The notes beneath the pieces were generated by a model. The model made no database searches. It had not been told where the DNA came from and was given only the letters and a program-made list of their open reading frames with translations. Position numbers and translations under genes: made by a program. A DNA stretch of 64,000 bases from Marinobacter algicola DG893 (GTDB lineage: Bacteria; Pseudomonadota; Gammaproteobacteria; Pseudomonadales; Oleiphilaceae): positions 1 through 64,000 of the forward strand of contig NZ_ABCP01000009.1 of the NCBI RefSeq assembly GCF_000170835.1, in the 5' to 3' direction. This document shows positions 63,556 through 64,000 of the stretch, piece after piece (position 1 is the first letter of the stretch; each line of letters begins with the position of its first letter).

Positions 63556-64000
63556 ATGACAGACCTTTCCATGGCCAAAAAGTCGGGCACTGCGGCGTTC
63601 GACGTCGAGGCCATCCGCCGGGACTTTCCGATTCTTGATCAGCAGATCAACGGCAAGCCCCTCGTGTATCTGGACAACGGCGCTTCGTCACAAAAGCCCA
63701 TCGCCGTGCTGGACGCCATGGATCGCTATTACCGGGAAATGCATTCCAACGTCCATCGGGGAGCCCATACGCTTGGCGACCGCGCCACCAGCGCCTTCGA
63801 GGGCGCCCGGGAGAAGGTTCGCGCGTTCCTGAACGCTGACAGCACCCGCGAGATTATCTGGACCCGTGGCACCACCGAGGCCATCAACGTGGTGGCCAAT
63901 GGCCTGGCCGGCCGCCTCAAGCCTGGTGACGAAATTCTCGTCAGCCATATGGAACATCACGCCAACATCGTGCCCTGGCAGATGGTGGCCGAGCGCACGG
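63556..64000 (+). CDS. sufS: Cysteine desulfurase SufS (partial, runs off the window)
   Basis: The first 148 residues of a PLP-dependent cysteine desulfurase that supplies sulfur to SufB. It starts MTDLSMAKKSGTAAFDVEA, then VYLDNGASSQKP, HSNVHRGAHTLGDRAT and EIIWTRGTTEAINVVA, ending at SHMEHHANIVPWQ, the SufS/CsdA group. Active-site Lys and Cys lie beyond the edge. The gene begins 6 bp after sufD. The 3' end is outside the window. Confidence 0.95.
   Translation, partial: MTDLSMAKKSGTAAFDVEAIRRDFPILDQQINGKPLVYLDNGASSQKPIAVLDAMDRYYREMHSNVHRGAHTLGDRATSAFEGAREKVRAFLNADSTREIIWTRGTTEAINVVANGLAGRLKPGDEILVSHMEHHANIVPWQMVAERT

Overview
The window is a chromosomal segment of a marine gammaproteobacterium, most probably Marinobacter. 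The strongest clue is a wax ester synthase/acyltransferase (26029..27486) that, from memory, reads almost like the Marinobacter Ma2/WS2 enzyme. Ectoine hydroxylase, a DesT/DesB/DesC-type desaturase module, an estimated G+C of about 57-60% and gamma-proteobacterial operon layouts agree. There are no rRNA or tRNA genes, CRISPR arrays, prophage genes or insertion sequences that I can see. The DNA looks like core and soft-core genome with a few lineage-specific modules.

Layout. 0-5 kb: one-carbon metabolism (ahcY, metF) and a polar amino-acid ABC transporter (binding protein, permease, ATPase). 5-10 kb: bioA behind a BirA operator, rsmE, a DUF445 membrane protein and an HDOD signalling protein. 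10-16 kb: YihY-type membrane protein, a MalE-type binding protein paired with a chemoreceptor, a hydroxyacid dehydrogenase and thiopurine methyltransferase. 16-21.6 kb: the stress operon prkA-yeaH-spoVR. 21.6-25.8 kb: a possible minus-strand unit of BASS transporter, LrgA/CidA, LrgB and a YncD/PqqU-like TonB receptor. 26-33 kb: lipid section with wax ester synthase, a Crp-type regulator facing a class II aldolase plus HD-domain pair, then DesT facing a ferredoxin reductase/desaturase operon, ending in an NsrR-like regulator. 33-36 kb: moaA and an FeS-type photolyase. 36-44 kb: a sugar-uptake locus (two-component system, LamB-like porin, binding protein, two permeases, ATPase). 44-50.5 kb: a tandem HAD protein, a DUF2845 protein, DUF2256 plus photolyase, ectD, and a MerR-controlled cation exporter. 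50.5-53.3 kb: a GlyGly-CTERM metalloprotease facing its likely processing protease, a rhombosortase, with a small lipoprotein translationally coupled to the protease. 53-59 kb: AEC transporter, second Crp-like regulator, hemolysin III, EVE protein, BacNav-type channel, fabA-fabB. 59-64 kb: a stand-alone AraC DNA-binding domain facing the sufBCDS operon, which has an IscR-type site in its promoter and runs off the right edge.

Regulatory sites read directly from the DNA: the BirA box upstream of bioA, twin 16-bp operators between desT and desC, a MerR-type 19-bp-spacer promoter, an IscR type 1-like site over the suf promoter, dyads upstream of prkA and of the porin gene, and a strong terminator after fabB. 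A dispersed CATGGATG-bearing repeat occurs twice.

No wholly undescribed system stands out. The best leads are the rhombosortase/protease/lipoprotein cluster, the aldolase plus PhnZ-like HD pair, the double HAD protein with an altered catalytic motif, and the MalE-chemoreceptor pair.
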